A stretch of DNA of 64,000 nt. Source: Liolophura sinensis (taxonomy: Eukaryota; Mollusca; Polyplacophora; Chitonida; Chitonidae). Both the position numbers and the translations under genes were made by a program. The stretch spans positions 22,763,788 through 22,827,787 of the forward strand of contig NC_088302.1 in the NCBI RefSeq assembly GCF_032854445.1, given 5' to 3'. Below, in pieces: positions 49,641 through 62,586 of the stretch (the first letter of the stretch is position 1; each line of letters begins with the position of its first letter). Below the pieces are notes generated by a model, which had not been told where the DNA came from, ran no database searches, and was given only the letters and a program-made list of their open reading frames with translations.

Positions 49641-50264
49641 GATTAGTATTGGTTCGTGGCTAGTGAAAGATTTTTGTGAAAGAACATGGAGAGTTACACT
49701 GACGAGGGTACACTGAAGTGCAGCTTATGGCGGGAAAGTCCCTCAGGTGTGCGCATGACCTTAAAGGTCCAGCTCGTGTCACCTTAGGCGTCAATATGAA
49801 CCAGTTAAATGTACGAGTGTAGCGATCCAGGAGAAACACAGACCAATACCTTGGTGAGCGAAACCACGGGAACTAAAACTATTACATATTGATTACGGCG
49901 GTTGCAGCTTTAATTTGATCCATTGTTATAAGTCTCATCCATAATATTGTTCGCATAACTTTGTATATCCAGTGGGATATATTTATGCCAAGAATTGCTG
50001 TAATTAAACCCTATGTCTAATAATTGTAATAATAAGGAAATAAAAGAGGCGATGAGTGGTGATTACACTTGTACTGTAATTACAACTCCATTGCGAAGGT
50101 GAGACGAAGTAATGAAATTCTAATGCATGGAGGTAATAAAGAATGTCATGTGGTATCTTGCAGTTTGCCGCGGTTATGCAATTCATTAACCAAGATCTAG
50201 GACATACAATCAACGTGCTACAAGGGTTTCTCCACCCTGGGTCATACCAAAGACTTTAAAAATG

Positions 50265-50475
50265 ATACTTGTTGGTGCCTTGCTGGGCGCTCAGCACTCA
50301 GAGGTTAGAGCAAGAAACAGGTCTCGTTGGTCAGTATATAGCGTGACAGCCTGCATGGGGTGTCGTGATATACTTCAGAGTCAGCGGCATTTTTTCGGCA
50401 TGGACTCGCCCTGTACACAAGAGGACGTCGTACATGTGCAGACACCTAATGACTCGTTGTTTTAGGGCTGAAAAG
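50265..50475 (+). repeat. Fragment of second tRNA-SINE family
   Basis: GGCGCTCAGCACTCAGAGG, AGCGTGACAGCCTGCATGGG and GTGTCGTGATATACTTCAGA parallel the body of the element at 35755; both ends are lost. Confidence 0.65.
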
Positions 50476-50502
50476 CGTAAAACTCCAAGGATACATACAG
50501 AT

Positions 50503-50541
50503 ATACATACATATATACATACATACATATACATACATACA
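50503..50541. repeat. (ACAT)n microsatellite
   Basis: Imperfect ACATACATATACAT units. Confidence 0.9.
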
Positions 50542-50599
50542 AGAGTTTGTGATAGGTTGTGCAATATTTCGGTTTAATAAGGGCTACACCAAAAATACC

Positions 50600-52780
50600 A
50601 CGAGTTCATCTCAGAACAATGGAATCTTACCATTTAATTCACTAGTTTTGATTGGTGTTTAATTAGCACCTTATTCCAGAAACTATATCGCACTTCTCCA
50701 GGTACCTGGGAAGTCTCCTGATATAAAGCCTCAGTTGAAAAAAAAACTACATTGGATTTGAAGACTGAATTAACATCACCGTTCAAGGGATAACGAACTA
50801 TTAAGGCTTATATATAGGGATGTATTCAGACTTTTGTATCATTTGAGTCGAGTGAATGACCGGGTTCTCGGGGTTATCATATCTCTCCCTGCTAACCGAA
50901 AGATTTGTTGATTTCTATGACCTCTGCATTCTGACCAAGGTGTTGGTATTTCGTCAGAAAGTTGGACAACATAAAACCACTGCCCATATACGCTGTCAGT
51001 CTGTTGGTAATGCTCCGGGCTCTTAATCGTAGCCGAACCGACGAGATCTGAGTTCATCTCCGTACATCGTCACGCATCGGTCACGCAGATATACCGCTCC
51101 ACTGAGGCGGGTATGACATTCTTACGCGAACAAGCCAGTTAAGGATACCTTCCATACCTCCCTCCAAAAAATAAAATAAATAAAATCAATTCTTTACAAA
51201 AAAAGACAGTTTTGTTTAATCAGAAAGATAAACTCGAGGCCGCATAGTCCATATAAAATCGTGAAGATTTCCTTGATGTCTACCGTATAGAAGCATAATA
51301 GTGAAGCTGTTCAAATTTGGCTATGTATAATAATATCCTGGTACTAACAAAGTTAGGCAAAACGTCAAAAAAAATCGTTTACAAATTCAAAAACCATTTA
51401 AAATCTGAACTTTTGTTAGTTCTGCAAATTGTTTTCATTCCAATGAAGTTCCTTGGAAATGGGCAGAGAACAGTGTGGATTCGAAAATTTAGAAACCTTT
51501 GAAAATTGAAATTCTTCAAAATGTATTTTGTGAAAAATGTCAGTCAATTAGTCAAAATGCTTCTGCTATATGTCTCATCTTGAAGCGACACAGTCCAAAT
51601 ATCAGGTATTTTTGTGTTATTACAGAATGACATGAGTATCAAATATTTTTCTCGAGAAGTAAAAGTTACAAGGTTTTCGTTAATCCCAACCCCAACATTG
51701 TACATTAAGTGATTGTTTAAAAATCACAAAAGAAATGAGAACTGAAATGTTTGCCAGAATGTTTAAATGAAGCGCTGTCAGTTCAGTGGAAATGGAGCAT
51801 GCGCACAGCGTTCTGTAAACTTCATATGTAAACAAACAGCCGATTACGCGTAAGAGAAGGACTTACGGCTCGCTTGTGACAGGATCGGCCAAAAAGAGGC
51901 GGAAAAAAGAGCTCGATAGGTTGACAAGCAAGTCTAGAGTTGTAATTGGTAGTCGGTTTGAACGGTGGAGTACACTGAAGAAAGAAAAGGGTCTCACGAG
52001 TCACGAAGATGTCGCTTAGTACTTAGATGAACTTGCCACATACGCTTACCTGCAGCTTACTTCGTCGACAGCCGCAATCGACCTTAAAACCCTATTATAA
52101 GTAGCGTTTTTAGCCAAGCTTCCTCTTTTTATTGCATGCCAGTTATGATACAATATGTATATCTTCGATACATAGATGGAGAAATATCGATCGAGTAGTA
52201 AAAATAGCAAGAAAACGCTCAGACTCTTTGTGTCACCCGCGCGTATGTCGCGCGACATGTTTGATTTGACTGGAACTTTATGAACGCTGCGCATATGCTT
52301 CGAGTTCATCTGGTTGAATATTAATGAGGCAAAATGGCCCGCCCTCTTTGTGTTAAATTCGAATAACGGCAGAACTTCTCCGTGCTCGTACAAGCTACAT
52401 ACTCAGTGAATATTTTTTAATTCAACGTGAGTGATTTAGTTTATGAACTTTTAAACTTCGTTAATCAGAATTTATTTAAAAATCCAAATTTTGGGCGACC
52501 ATGTCACTTTAATGGTTTACTCTCGCGAAGGTCAGTATACGCGTGTACATGTGTTATGTACATGTACCTGTCACATCTGACCAAGAAGTGGGCAAGACCA
52601 ATAGACATTTGAAAGTTGGCGAATTCGCGAGATCAAATACTACACCTTTGAGAATACAGCTTCATGGCTATAATCACCTGCGTGTATAAAGTACCCGTAT
52701 GCAGCTTTCATATTGCATCTGTTTGAATGCTTTAAGCTGCTGACTGACTGGCCTATCCCCGTGTGTCAATAGCTCGTTAA
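50600..52780. other. Intergenic stretch with no recognised element
   Basis: Unique AT-rich sequence; no open frame with coding character and no repeat shared with the rest of the window. Confidence 0.5.
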
Positions 52781-52789
52781 AGTTGTCCC

Positions 52790-53040
52790 ACAGTTCCGTG
52801 TAGTGCTATTCCTCTCTCCAAACAAAGCTGGACTTATTAGTCGAGGAGAGAGTTTGCAATTAGCCCCCAATGGCTGGAACAAGCCAAGGTGATGGGTAAA
52901 TATAAGGCCTTCTTCCAGCCGGTATTTTTATGTCTGCATATTTGTATTAGGTGGTATTTTGGTGTCGACTGGGTTTATCTGTTGATTTAAAAGGGGTATT
53001 ATTTTTAATATTGTGGACTCAATTATCTCTGATCAAACAC
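52790..53040. promoter_or_regulatory. Candidate conserved noncoding element, upstream of dac
   Basis: A unique block with AAACAAAGCTGGACTTATTA, TTTGCAATTAGCCCCCAATG and GATGGGTAAATATAAGG, just left of the large satellite array. Proposed from motif content only. Confidence 0.22.
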
Positions 53041-53237
53041 ACTTGAACATCCACGCCCAGTACAAATCTTTTATTTTATTGCTTCAGTTAGGTTTTGTTG
53101 GGAATAAAGAACATATCGAATTACGCGAATCTGCTTCGCAGCTTATATACATATGTAAGGACATTGTTTGCATACCCTGAAGAATTATTGCTAATTTGCC
53201 CAACACGGTTATCACTAATACATACCCTAAAATATAT

Positions 53238-56200
53238 GGTTTTGTACAATCATACATACACCGCCATTGTTTATATATAGGGTTTTACACAATCAAACCT
53301 ACACCGCCATTGTTTTACACAATCATACCTACACCGCCATTGTCCATATGTACGATTTTGCTCAACCATACCTACACCGCCATACTTTAAATATACGGGT
53401 TTACACAATCATATCTACTCCGCCATTGTTTATATGTACGGTTTTACACAATCATACCTACACCGCCATTGTTCATATATACAGGTTTGTACAATCATAC
53501 CTACACCACCGTTGTTCCTATATACAGTTTTACACAATCATACGTAAACTGCTATTGTTCCTATATACGGTTTTACACAATCATACCTATACCGCCATTG
53601 TTTATATATAGGCCTACGGTTTTACACATTCATACCCACACCTCCATTGTTCATATGTAAAGTTTTGTACAATCATACCAACACCGCCATTGTTCATATG
53701 TACGATTTTGCTCACCCATACCTACACAACTTATGGCCTAATATAACGTTTTACACAATCATGCTATTGTTCATATGTACAGTTTTGTACAATCATACAT
53801 ACACCGCCATTGTTTAAATATACTGTTTTACACAATCATACCTATACCGCCATTGCCCTAATATACGGTTTTACACAATCATACCTACAAAGCCATTGTT
53901 CATATGTACAGTTTTGTAAAATCATACCGACAGCACCATTGTTTATATATACGATTTTACACAATCATACCTACATCGCCATTGTTTATATGTGCGGTTT
54001 TACACAATCATACCTACAACGCCATTGCTTATACGGTTTATACAATCATACCTACACAGCCATTGTTTATATATACGGTTTTACACAAACATACCTACAC
54101 CGCCATTGTTCCTATAGACGGTATTACACAATCATACCTACACCGCAGTTTTTTATATATATGGTTTTACACAATCATACCTACAAAGCCATTGTTTATA
54201 TATACGGTTTTACACAATCATACCTTCACCGCCATTGCCTCTATATACGGTTTTACACAATCATACCTGCACCTTCATTGCTCATATTGGGTTTTACACA
54301 ATCATACCTACACCGCTATTGCTCCTGTCGGATTTTGCACAATCATACCTACACCCTCATTGCTCCTATATACCGTTTTACACAATCATACCTACACTTC
54401 CATTGCTCCTATCGACACCGCCATTGTTCCAGTATACGGTTTTACACAATCATACCTACACCTTCATTGAGCATATCATGTTTTGTACAATCACACTTAA
54501 ATTGTCATTGATCATATTTATGGTTCTGTACATTCATATCTAGACCTGAATTACTCGCGTATGTTGTCTTACAGAATCATACTTGGACCTGCATTGTTCA
54601 TGTATATCGCCTTACACAATCATACCTAGACCTTCATTACTCGTGTATATTGTCTTACACAATCATACTTAGACCTTCATTGTTCGTGTATATTGTTTTA
54701 CACAATCATACTTAGACCTTCATTGTTCGTGTATGTTGTCTTACCAATTCATACTTAGGCCTCCATTATTCGTGTATATTGTCTTACACAATCAGACTTA
54801 GACCTTCTTTATTCGTGTATATTGTCTTACCCAGTCATACTTAGACCTTCATTGTTAGTGTGTATCATCTTACACAATCATACTTAGACCTTCATTACTC
54901 GCGTATAGTCTTACACAATCATACTTAGACCTTCAGTGTTCGTGTTTATTGTCTTACACAATCATACTTAGACCTCCAGTGTTCCTGTATATTGTCTTAC
55001 ACAATCATACTTAGACCTTCATTGTTCGTGTATATTATCTTACCCATTCAACCTTAGGCCTTCTTTATTCATGTATATTGTCTTACACAATCATACTTAG
55101 ACCTTCAGTATTCGTGTATATTGTCTTACCCAGCCATACTTAGACCTTCATTGATCGTGAATATTGTCTTACCCAGTCAAACTTAGACCTTCATTGTTCG
55201 TGTATATCGTCTTACACAATGATACTTATACCTTCATTGTTCGCGTATATTGTCTTAGACCATCACACTTAGACCTTCATTGTTCGTGTATATCGTCTTA
55301 CACAATCGTACTTAGATCTTCATTGTTCGTGTATATGATCTTACACAATTATACTTAGACCTTCATTGTTCGTGTATATTGTCTTACCCATTCATACTTA
55401 GACCTTCATTATTCGTGTATATTGTCTTACACAATCATACTTAGACCTTCATTGTACGTGTATATCATCTTACACAATCATACTTAGACCTGCATTGTTC
55501 GTGTATATCGTCTTACACAATCATACTTAGACCTTCATTGTATGTGTATATCATTTTACACAATTATACTTAGACCTGCATTGTTCGTGAATAACGTCTT
55601 ACACAATCATACTTAGACCTTCATCGTTCGTGTATATCATCTTACACAATCATACTTAGACCCTCATAGTTCGTGAATATTGTCTTAGCCAATCATACTT
55701 GGACCTTGATTGTTCGTGTATATAGTCTTACACAATCACAATTAGACCTTCATTGTTCGTGAATATTGTCTTACCCAGTCATACTTAGACCTTCATTGTT
55801 AGTGTATATCATCTTACACAATCATACTTAGACCTTCATTACTCGCGTATATTGTCTTAGACCATCACACTTAGACCTTCATTGTTCGTGTTTATTGTCT
55901 TACACAATCGTACTTAGACCTTCATTGTTCGTGTATATCATCTTACACGATCTTACTTAGATCTGCATTGTCCGTGTATATCGTCTTACATAATCATGCT
56001 TAGACCTTCATTGTACGTGTATATCGCATTACGCAATTATACTTAGACATTCATTACTCTTGTATATTGTCTTACACCATCATACTTAGACCTGCATTAC
56101 TCGTGTATATTGTCTTACACAATCATACTTAGACCTTCAGTGTTCGTGTATATTGTCTCACACAATCATACTTAGACCTTCATTACCCGCGTATATTGTC

Positions 56201-56303
56201 TTACACAATCATACTTAGACCTTCATTACTCGTGTATATTGTCTTACACAATCATACTTAGACCTTCATTATTCGTGTATATTGTCTTACACATTCATAC
56301 TTA
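53238..56303. repeat. 3.06-kb satellite-like array of 43-bp units, two subfamilies
   Basis: About 71 tandem 43-bp units sharing TTACACAATCATAC. In the left part (53238 to about 54540) units read CACCGCCATTGTT, ATATACGGTTTTACACAAT and CATACCTA. In the right part (about 54540-56303) they read GACCTTCATTGTTCGTGTAT, ATTGTCTTACACAATCATAC and TTA. A few units near 54480-54640 are intermediate. Three units make 129 bp, so frames with a 43-residue period (for example 53810-54511) stay open in the left part only. The array is followed at once by (TA)n and a SINE. Confidence 0.97.
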
Positions 56304-56304
56304 C

Positions 56305-56306
<2 letters not shown>

Positions 56307-56380
<74 letters not shown>
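56307..56380. repeat. (TA)n microsatellite
   Basis: GTGTG, then about 35 TA units, joining the satellite array to the SINE on its right. Confidence 0.98.
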
Positions 56381-56382
<2 letters not shown>

Positions 56383-56384
56383 TG

Positions 56385-56658
56385 TAGGCAATCATGCCTT
56401 ATACAATGACCCAGTAGCTTTCCACCAGTGCGGTCGCTGTCAGTTCGAGTCCAACTCATGCTGGCTTCCTCTCCGGCCATACGTGGAAATGTCTCTCAGC
56501 AACCTGCGGATGGTCGTGAGTTTCCCTGGGGCTCTGCCCGGATTTACTCCTCCCATAATGCTGGCCGCCGTCGTATAAGTGAAATATTCTTGAGTGCGGT
56601 GTAAAACACTAATCAAATAAATAAATAAATAAAACACCAATCAAATAAATAAATAAAT
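56385..56658 (+). mobile_element. V-SINE-like retroposon with duplicated 3' tail
   Basis: A degraded head (CCAGTGCGGTCGCTGTCAGT with B-box GTTCGAGTCC), central domain CAGCAACCTGCGGATGGTCG and GCTCTGCCCGGATTTACTCC, then GTCGTATAAGTGAAATATTC and TTGAGTGCGGTGTAAAACAC. The terminal AAAACACCAATCAAATAAAT segment occurs twice in tandem (about 56602-56630 and 56631-56658). The A-box end is mostly lost next to the (TA)n tract. Confidence 0.9.
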
Positions 56659-57789
56659 CATTGCTCACATATGGTATACACCATCATTGCCAGAGAAATG
56701 TGTGTTATATCTGGCGTCTAGAGAGCAAGCTGGTCGCGCCGAGGGCGTCAAAGTTTAACAAAGATGTAAGTTAACCTGGACTGGTTTGTTCACGCAGCAA
56801 GAAAATGCCTGGGCGCATGTCACGCGGCAACGAGTGACCCTATCAAAGTTCAGTGACGTCATGATGTACATGTACGTCGTTGTTGTATCCGGAATTTTCT
56901 TTTGTTCCGCTCGTCGACAGACTAGTGTAACACAGAATAAGACGGTATCTGTATTGTAAGACGCGTGTATTACTACGAATAGATCGGAAACACTTTCACA
57001 TATTTTCCCATGCATTTATTTCATCGCAATTCTTTGGCACTGTTCACTTACAACTTCAACGTAATCAAGTAACTCTCATGGAACTACACATTGACCTATT
57101 ATCCGATTACAAGATATCCGGTATATATACCAATAAACCAATCGAAAGTATGCGTAGATCAATCAATATGATACAGACCGTAGCAGTATTTGTGTTTAAA
57201 GTAACTGACATGCAAATGGTTCAATTGAACAGAAGTCCGCTATTAAGAAATCGCGAAGTCCCATAGAATAGGGGAGATTTCAATTTTGTTTCACCTGGGC
57301 TCTGAAGACAGAGCAAAAAATGTGGCAGACGTGACTAAGCTACATGTAGGAGGTTTGGAACACAGTAGCATTTCACACTTTCGCAAAAGTAGAACCGTCC
57401 ATGGTCAAAACTGGCTCGGAAATATACATATACATATACACATGCCATGGTACACTATTTTGTCCTTTCTCCCATGCGAACATGAAAGAAAAAAATGAGG
57501 AAAAGGTATGGAATCCCAACTTTTGCATATCTTAAGTAGGGTCGTGTGTATAGTATAAAAGCACCAGTGGAGTGGGGGTGGGGTGGTCCACTCTTATTGG
57601 ACTTATTGGACATCAACGCTGGCAAAACGAGAATTATACTCTGTGTTTTAAACGCCTATATTCTCTCCATTGTCTCTGTAAGCTCAACTACCGTGGTTAA
57701 TGTCAATGGCTGGATGTCATGCTATGGAGATATCAGTGTAGTGAAGTGATATAAACCATGTAAATATGTTAACAACAAACAGACAGATG

Positions 57790-58350
57790 TCAAAACTTAC
57801 GGAAAAGCCCTGTGTGTTAAATCGGCCTGGGTCGTGCTCAGGAGTCGGTTTTTTGCGCTGCTTTGGGCAAACTCGCGGACAATAAACACTGGTCGTGGAG
57901 AGTGTAAATCAGCAGAAGGGCGACGGACCAGAACGCTTGAAACAGGACACGATTCTTGTAATTAGTCCGGTCCTGAAATATTCAGCCTAGATACAGCCCG
58001 GGTCTCAGGCGACAGTCAGTTGACAGCAGGACCAAATAAAACAGTTTTACAATCCTCTGGAGTGGTAAAAATCCCCCCTGTAACTCACGTGTGGAATGCG
58101 GTGGTGTAAAACGAGACGCCCGGGGGTGGACGAAGAGTCTTCCCAAGCCTCAGGGATAATCTGTGCGAATTTATCACCGAGGGAAAAAATCACCCACAAC
58201 AAACGTCTTAATTGTAATCCCCTAGATATGCTTTATTTGCTGTTATTGTACGACATGCACACGTAGTGTGCGGATTGTTGTCTCTTAAAAGCATGCTTTC
58301 TGGTCTCAAATACAAGGCGCCTTCCCGCCTTATAAATTGGGGCGTTTTAT
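57790..58350. promoter_or_regulatory. Candidate distal enhancer block
   Basis: About 560 bp of GC-richer, repeat-free DNA with a forkhead-like GGACAATAAACA (57877-57888), TTGTAATTAG (near 57957), TCTTAATTGTAATCCCC and CACACGTAGTGTGCGG. Over 23 kb from dac, so the target gene is uncertain. Confidence 0.22.
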
Positions 58351-58983
58351 GCAATCAGTCATGTTAGTTAAACGTGCCTTCTTGTTTTAACAGTTAAAGC
58401 ACCAAATGAGTGCCCGTGTTGCGATTTTGGAAAGGCACACTGTACTGACTGAATAAATTTGGATAAATTGCCCGTTTTGCTGGTTTTAAGCTTGGAACCA
58501 GCATGGGTATAACTGTTCATCAAACGGGTAAACATTGGGGAGATTTTTTCCCCGAATTTCTTAATGGCATGAAAAAACATGGTAAAAAAAACGTGCTAAA
58601 AGAGAACCATTAGAAAACAGAATTCAGCGAACAGCTACACGGTCTTTATCTTCACTCAAATATCGTGGTAAAGGTTTTTCCAGCTTGTACATTAATAAAC
58701 GCTCAAAGAGGACAACTCGGAGAAAATAAAAACGATGTCATTTGAAATCTCTGTGACCCTGTCACCGTCACGCTATAGCTAGTAGTAGTATACTGTGCGC
58801 TATTATTAGTTACCCAGTGACAGGATACGGAAATATATGGTGTCAGTAACCATCATATTGTGTGAGGCGTCAAAATACAGAACTGCCCACTGCTTTTGTC
58901 CAGTTTTCTTTCAGCTTTACTTGTCGTATAAATGATGAAATCGTGAATTGTCTCGAGATTAAAACTGAACCTACTTTGCCGCC

Positions 58984-59280
58984 ATCAAGAGTGATTTGAT
59001 TTGATTTATTTATTTCATTGGTGTTTTACGCCGTACTCAAGAATATTTCACGTATACGACGGCGGCCAGCATTATGGTGGGAGTAAACCGGGCAGAGACC
59101 AGGGGAAACCTACAACCATCCGCAGGTTGCTGGCAGACCTTCCCACGTACGGCCGGAGAGGAAGCCAGCATGAGATGGACTTGAACTCACAACGAGCGCA
59201 TTGGTGAGAGGCTCCTGGGTCATTACGCTGCGCTAGCGCGCTACCCAACTGAGCCACGGAGGCCCCCCCAATCAAGAGTG
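58984..59280 (-). mobile_element. Full-length V-SINE-like retroposon with TSD
   Basis: The body is 58994-59270. The head on minus reads GTGGCTCAGTTGGGTAGCGC and GAGTTCAAGTCCATC; the central domain has CAACCTGCGGATGGTTGTAG and GGTTTCCCCTGGTCTCTGCC; the 3' end has AAATATTCTTGAGTACGGCG then GTAAAACACC and an ATAAATC tail. The 10-bp target-site duplication ATCAAGAGTG is at 58984-58993 and 59271-59280. It has few mismatches to the 28850 copy in conserved parts, so it is a relatively young insertion. Confidence 0.93.
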
Positions 59281-59784
59281 TGTATGGCACAGACTTCTTC
59301 AGGTATTCATATGGGCAAGAGCGTAAACTCTTTAAAAAAATGATTTTTGAAGCTGGCCTCCTTTACTCTCAGGCAGGTGAGCTTTTTGCCACCAAAAAGT
59401 GAAGTTGTTTAATTGAGGTAGACTAATTTCTTTATCACTTCAACCAAAAAGTATAAATCTTTGAAAAAGACATTCAAGATTACTTAATCTCAGAATAAGG
59501 TACTTTAAATTCCAAAGCAAGACACTGATCCTGAATAACTAAGAAGAGATTTGGGGTAATTTTATACAAATAGTCATAGATTATGTAGGGTTGGATATGT
59601 CTATGGGTGATTGTGCAAAAATTAAGTCAGTAACATTGAAGATATTTTACTGGTAGAAAAAAAAATGCAAGGTACCTCAAAGACACCCTTAGAAATAACC
59701 ATCGCAAATTCGAAAAGTACTTATTTAAAAATAACCGCTTAAAAAGTCACCGCTGTATATACCAGAGGTCAGGGGGTTATCCCT

Positions 59785-59860
59785 GCATGGCGGTCCAGTT
59801 TCCCTTCGCACTAGTGAAAGATTCTTGAGTATGGTGTTAAACATGTAACAATCAAATGAG
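59785..59860 (+). repeat. V-SINE-like 3' end remnant
   Basis: GTGAAAGATTCTTGAGTATG followed by GTGTTAAACATG and CAATCAAAT resembles the SINE 3' end; the body is absent. Confidence 0.55.
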
Positions 59861-59869
59861 TCAGCGAAA

Positions 59870-61430
59870 TCAAATTTCCAATCCAAGGGTGTTACGTCAG
59901 CTTTTCAGTTAGCTTTCTTGTAAACAAAATATATTTGGTTTAGATGTTAGATATAGTGCTCGTAGAATAGTAAAGTCGTATATAATTTATTTGATATTAA
60001 ATCGTTTTGGAAATATACTGATCATTATCATCACCAAGAGGTATTTTCACGTCAACTTTTCGATATTCGTGGGTTATACATGCAGGATATCAAGGACACG
60101 TCCTCTTCCTAGGACACGTTTGCAGGACGCAGAATGTCACGCCTTGTAGGAAATGGCCGCTATACATTATTTTTTTATCAATCATCAACTCACTCCGCAA
60201 TAACCCTCATTTCTATAGATCATTATATTTCAAAAAAAAAAAGAAATGAAAACTGTGAAATATTATCTTGTGCGACAACCGATTAAAACCCAACATCACA
60301 AATCGTGCGGGCCTAAAGATCAATGATAAAAGAAATAATTAGTTAATTAATTACTAAATGAAAATACGTATATGTTATATCGATCTTACATGTTAAGCTC
60401 ATACTCATGGTAGTTTATTTTGATTAAATAAACTGTGAGCTTTATATATGACACTTCATATATGGACGGTGGTATAACGAATTAACGATGTCTTCTCCCG
60501 CCAGGGTTGTGTATAGAGATAGGCGACCGATATAATGAGCTTTAACTTATGAGACCTGAATTCCTTTTGATTGTCCTTCTGTTCACAACATTTTTTATGG
60601 AGATTTGTTTGTGGAACTGTGATATGTGTATTTGGTCTTAAAAACACCATGGTTGTCCTATTACTTGGTTTCACATTCGGTGGCCTCGATTTCTAAAGAT
60701 GCGGGTGTGTTTTATGTGGCTTGTGAAGGGGAACCCCTATCCTGTACCGTTCTTTTGTCGACATGGCGCTTTTGCCGGTCTGATAATGCCGGTGAGTTAT
60801 GGACAGGAGGTCAGCCATTATCAATGACGATCTTTACAAAATTTCCGGACCCGAAAACTTGTCGACATGTTAATGTAGACATTGTACATTTGTTGAACCT
60901 CACGAATTAGATCAAGGACGCAACAAACCAAACTGACACAAACTAACACGTCTGAGGTTCAGTTGATAAGTGGGGTGTCCAGTTTCTACAGGCTGTATGA
61001 TATGTTATATATGATGTGTTATAGGACGGTATAGTCTGAAGTTAAAGACATGAATACTCTTTGCGAGGTGTTAAATTGGCCATTTCGTAGCACCTCCATT
61101 TTTTATTTATGGTTCTCATTGTCAATCGCATTCACCATGGTCACTAAGTTTCTATTTATTTATTTATTTATTTGTATTGTTTTTGTTGTTTATTAATTTT
61201 AACTGTTTTTGGAAGGGGGGGGGGCAATATACTCACTTGCTACCAGAACTTATTCGTCTACTGAAGTCTTAATGACGTTAGACATCAATTGCATATACCG
61301 TTTATATTCCATATATGGAATTATTGCTGCAGGTCAATACGCATTTTAAATTTTTGCATTTAATATTACATTAGTTTTTGATGTAATGCGAATCCGATAC
61401 AAAGTGTATCAATTTACTGGCTATCACCGA
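59870..61430. other. Intergenic stretch with no recognised element
   Basis: Mostly unique AT-rich DNA with a TTTA run at 61153-61175 and a poly-G at 61217-61226. A 94-codon frame at 60626 has no recognisable domain. Confidence 0.5.
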
Positions 61431-61439
61431 TGTCCAGCC

Positions 61440-61860
61440 GTTCAGATCTGTCTACGAGCAACATAGAGAGACGATGTTTATTATCCGTGGATCTCGGAAT
61501 AAACTACTGATCAGAGATTCCTTCATTAGTTTGAACCCCGCGCTGGACGGGGTTGTTGTATTGCTCTTGATACCGGCGAGTTGTTTCCTGCTCGTCTGTC
61601 TAAGTCTGACCGAAGACCGCGACAGTTCGAGATAAGGTCTCTTATCACATTCGCGACACAGTGTTTTACGCATTGTTCGTCACGTGAGACGTCATCGCAG
61701 GGAAATGGTGCGGAGGGAGAAAGGTCGAAGGTCAGGGAACGTTTGTCACCGGGACCGTTTCTTTCCCTCGACAGCGTGAATGAACCAAGCGGTGGTATTA
61801 GCAGACCCTCACGCATGCTTCACATTTTCAGGCCCCGACCCAGTCATTAACTACCATTCA
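61440..61860. promoter_or_regulatory. GC-richer unique block, candidate regulatory or unannotated exon region
   Basis: An island of higher GC and CpG (TCACGTGAGACGTCATCGCA, GACCGCGACAGTTCGAG) free of repeats. Frames of 89-96 codons are open on both strands, but I recognise no domain and no convincing splice pairs. It could be a regulatory element or the promoter of a gene to the right. Confidence 0.25.
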
Positions 61861-62425
61861 AAGAGCGTTAATTCTGACCCAGGGTGACAAGTCAGTTAAC
61901 CCTGTGCCGTGATAGATATTTTTATTTAACCGAAGTTACAAACACATAACATTCCAGTTGACAATATGTCCGCGTTAATTCCCACTGCCTTGTGGTTTTG
62001 TGTGTTTTATCATATAGTGATCCGAGAACAAAAGAGATATTGTAAGAATGTTTTACAATAAACACTGTACGATTTATCAAGATCTAGAGCAACTGATGTG
62101 TGCATACATCATAACGTAAACCTTTTGTTACTGCAACATTTATATTATATATATATGGGGATGTATAATACTAGAAAACATATGTAGACGTTTATTTAGT
62201 GTCATTTGCTTAGTGTATTAAAGAGTGTTCGGCTACAGACAATTATTTGGCTGCAGGAGAGTGCGGGCCGAGATCAAAGGCAACCACCCTACCTCGGGAA
62301 GCATATGGCTTAAGACAATGCACAGCCAGCATGCGCGAACTAGATTCGAACGCACTGATAATTTCAATGATCACGTCCTACCGGGACAGTCTTTCTTATT
62401 AAATCTTCCAGCCAGCGAAAACTCA

Positions 62426-62586
62426 GGACCATCCAGGTTTGTGGCGGACCTTCCCACGTATATGTGAATCTTCGAAGATGAAAACAGCATGAGCTGGACT
62501 TTAGCTCTCAGTGACGGCATTTGTGAGAAGCACCTTGAGCCATTGTGCTGCGCTAGCACGTTAACAACTCGACCACAGAGCTCCCC
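62426..62586 (-). repeat. V-SINE-like element, old copy of head and centre
   Basis: CCATCCAGGTTTGTGGCGGA, CCTTCCCACGTATATG, AGCATGAGCTGGACTT and TGCTGCGCTAGCACGTTAAC match the SINE centre and tRNA-like head with many changes. Confidence 0.75.

Noticed and set aside
53810-54511. 233-codon open frame rich in His, Tyr and Ile
   Set aside because: It is a by-product of the 43-bp array (129-bp periodicity); there is no independent coding sign.
53238-56303. Regular repeats that might suggest a CRISPR array
   Set aside because: The units abut directly with no unique spacers and the genome is clearly eukaryotic; it is a tandem satellite.
60626-60910. 94-codon plus-strand frame
   Set aside because: No domain, no splice context, and a weak start; likely chance.
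61153-61175. TTTA run that resembles a SINE tail
   Set aside because: It is not followed by the conserved GGTGTTTTACGCC or ATATTTCAC sequence.
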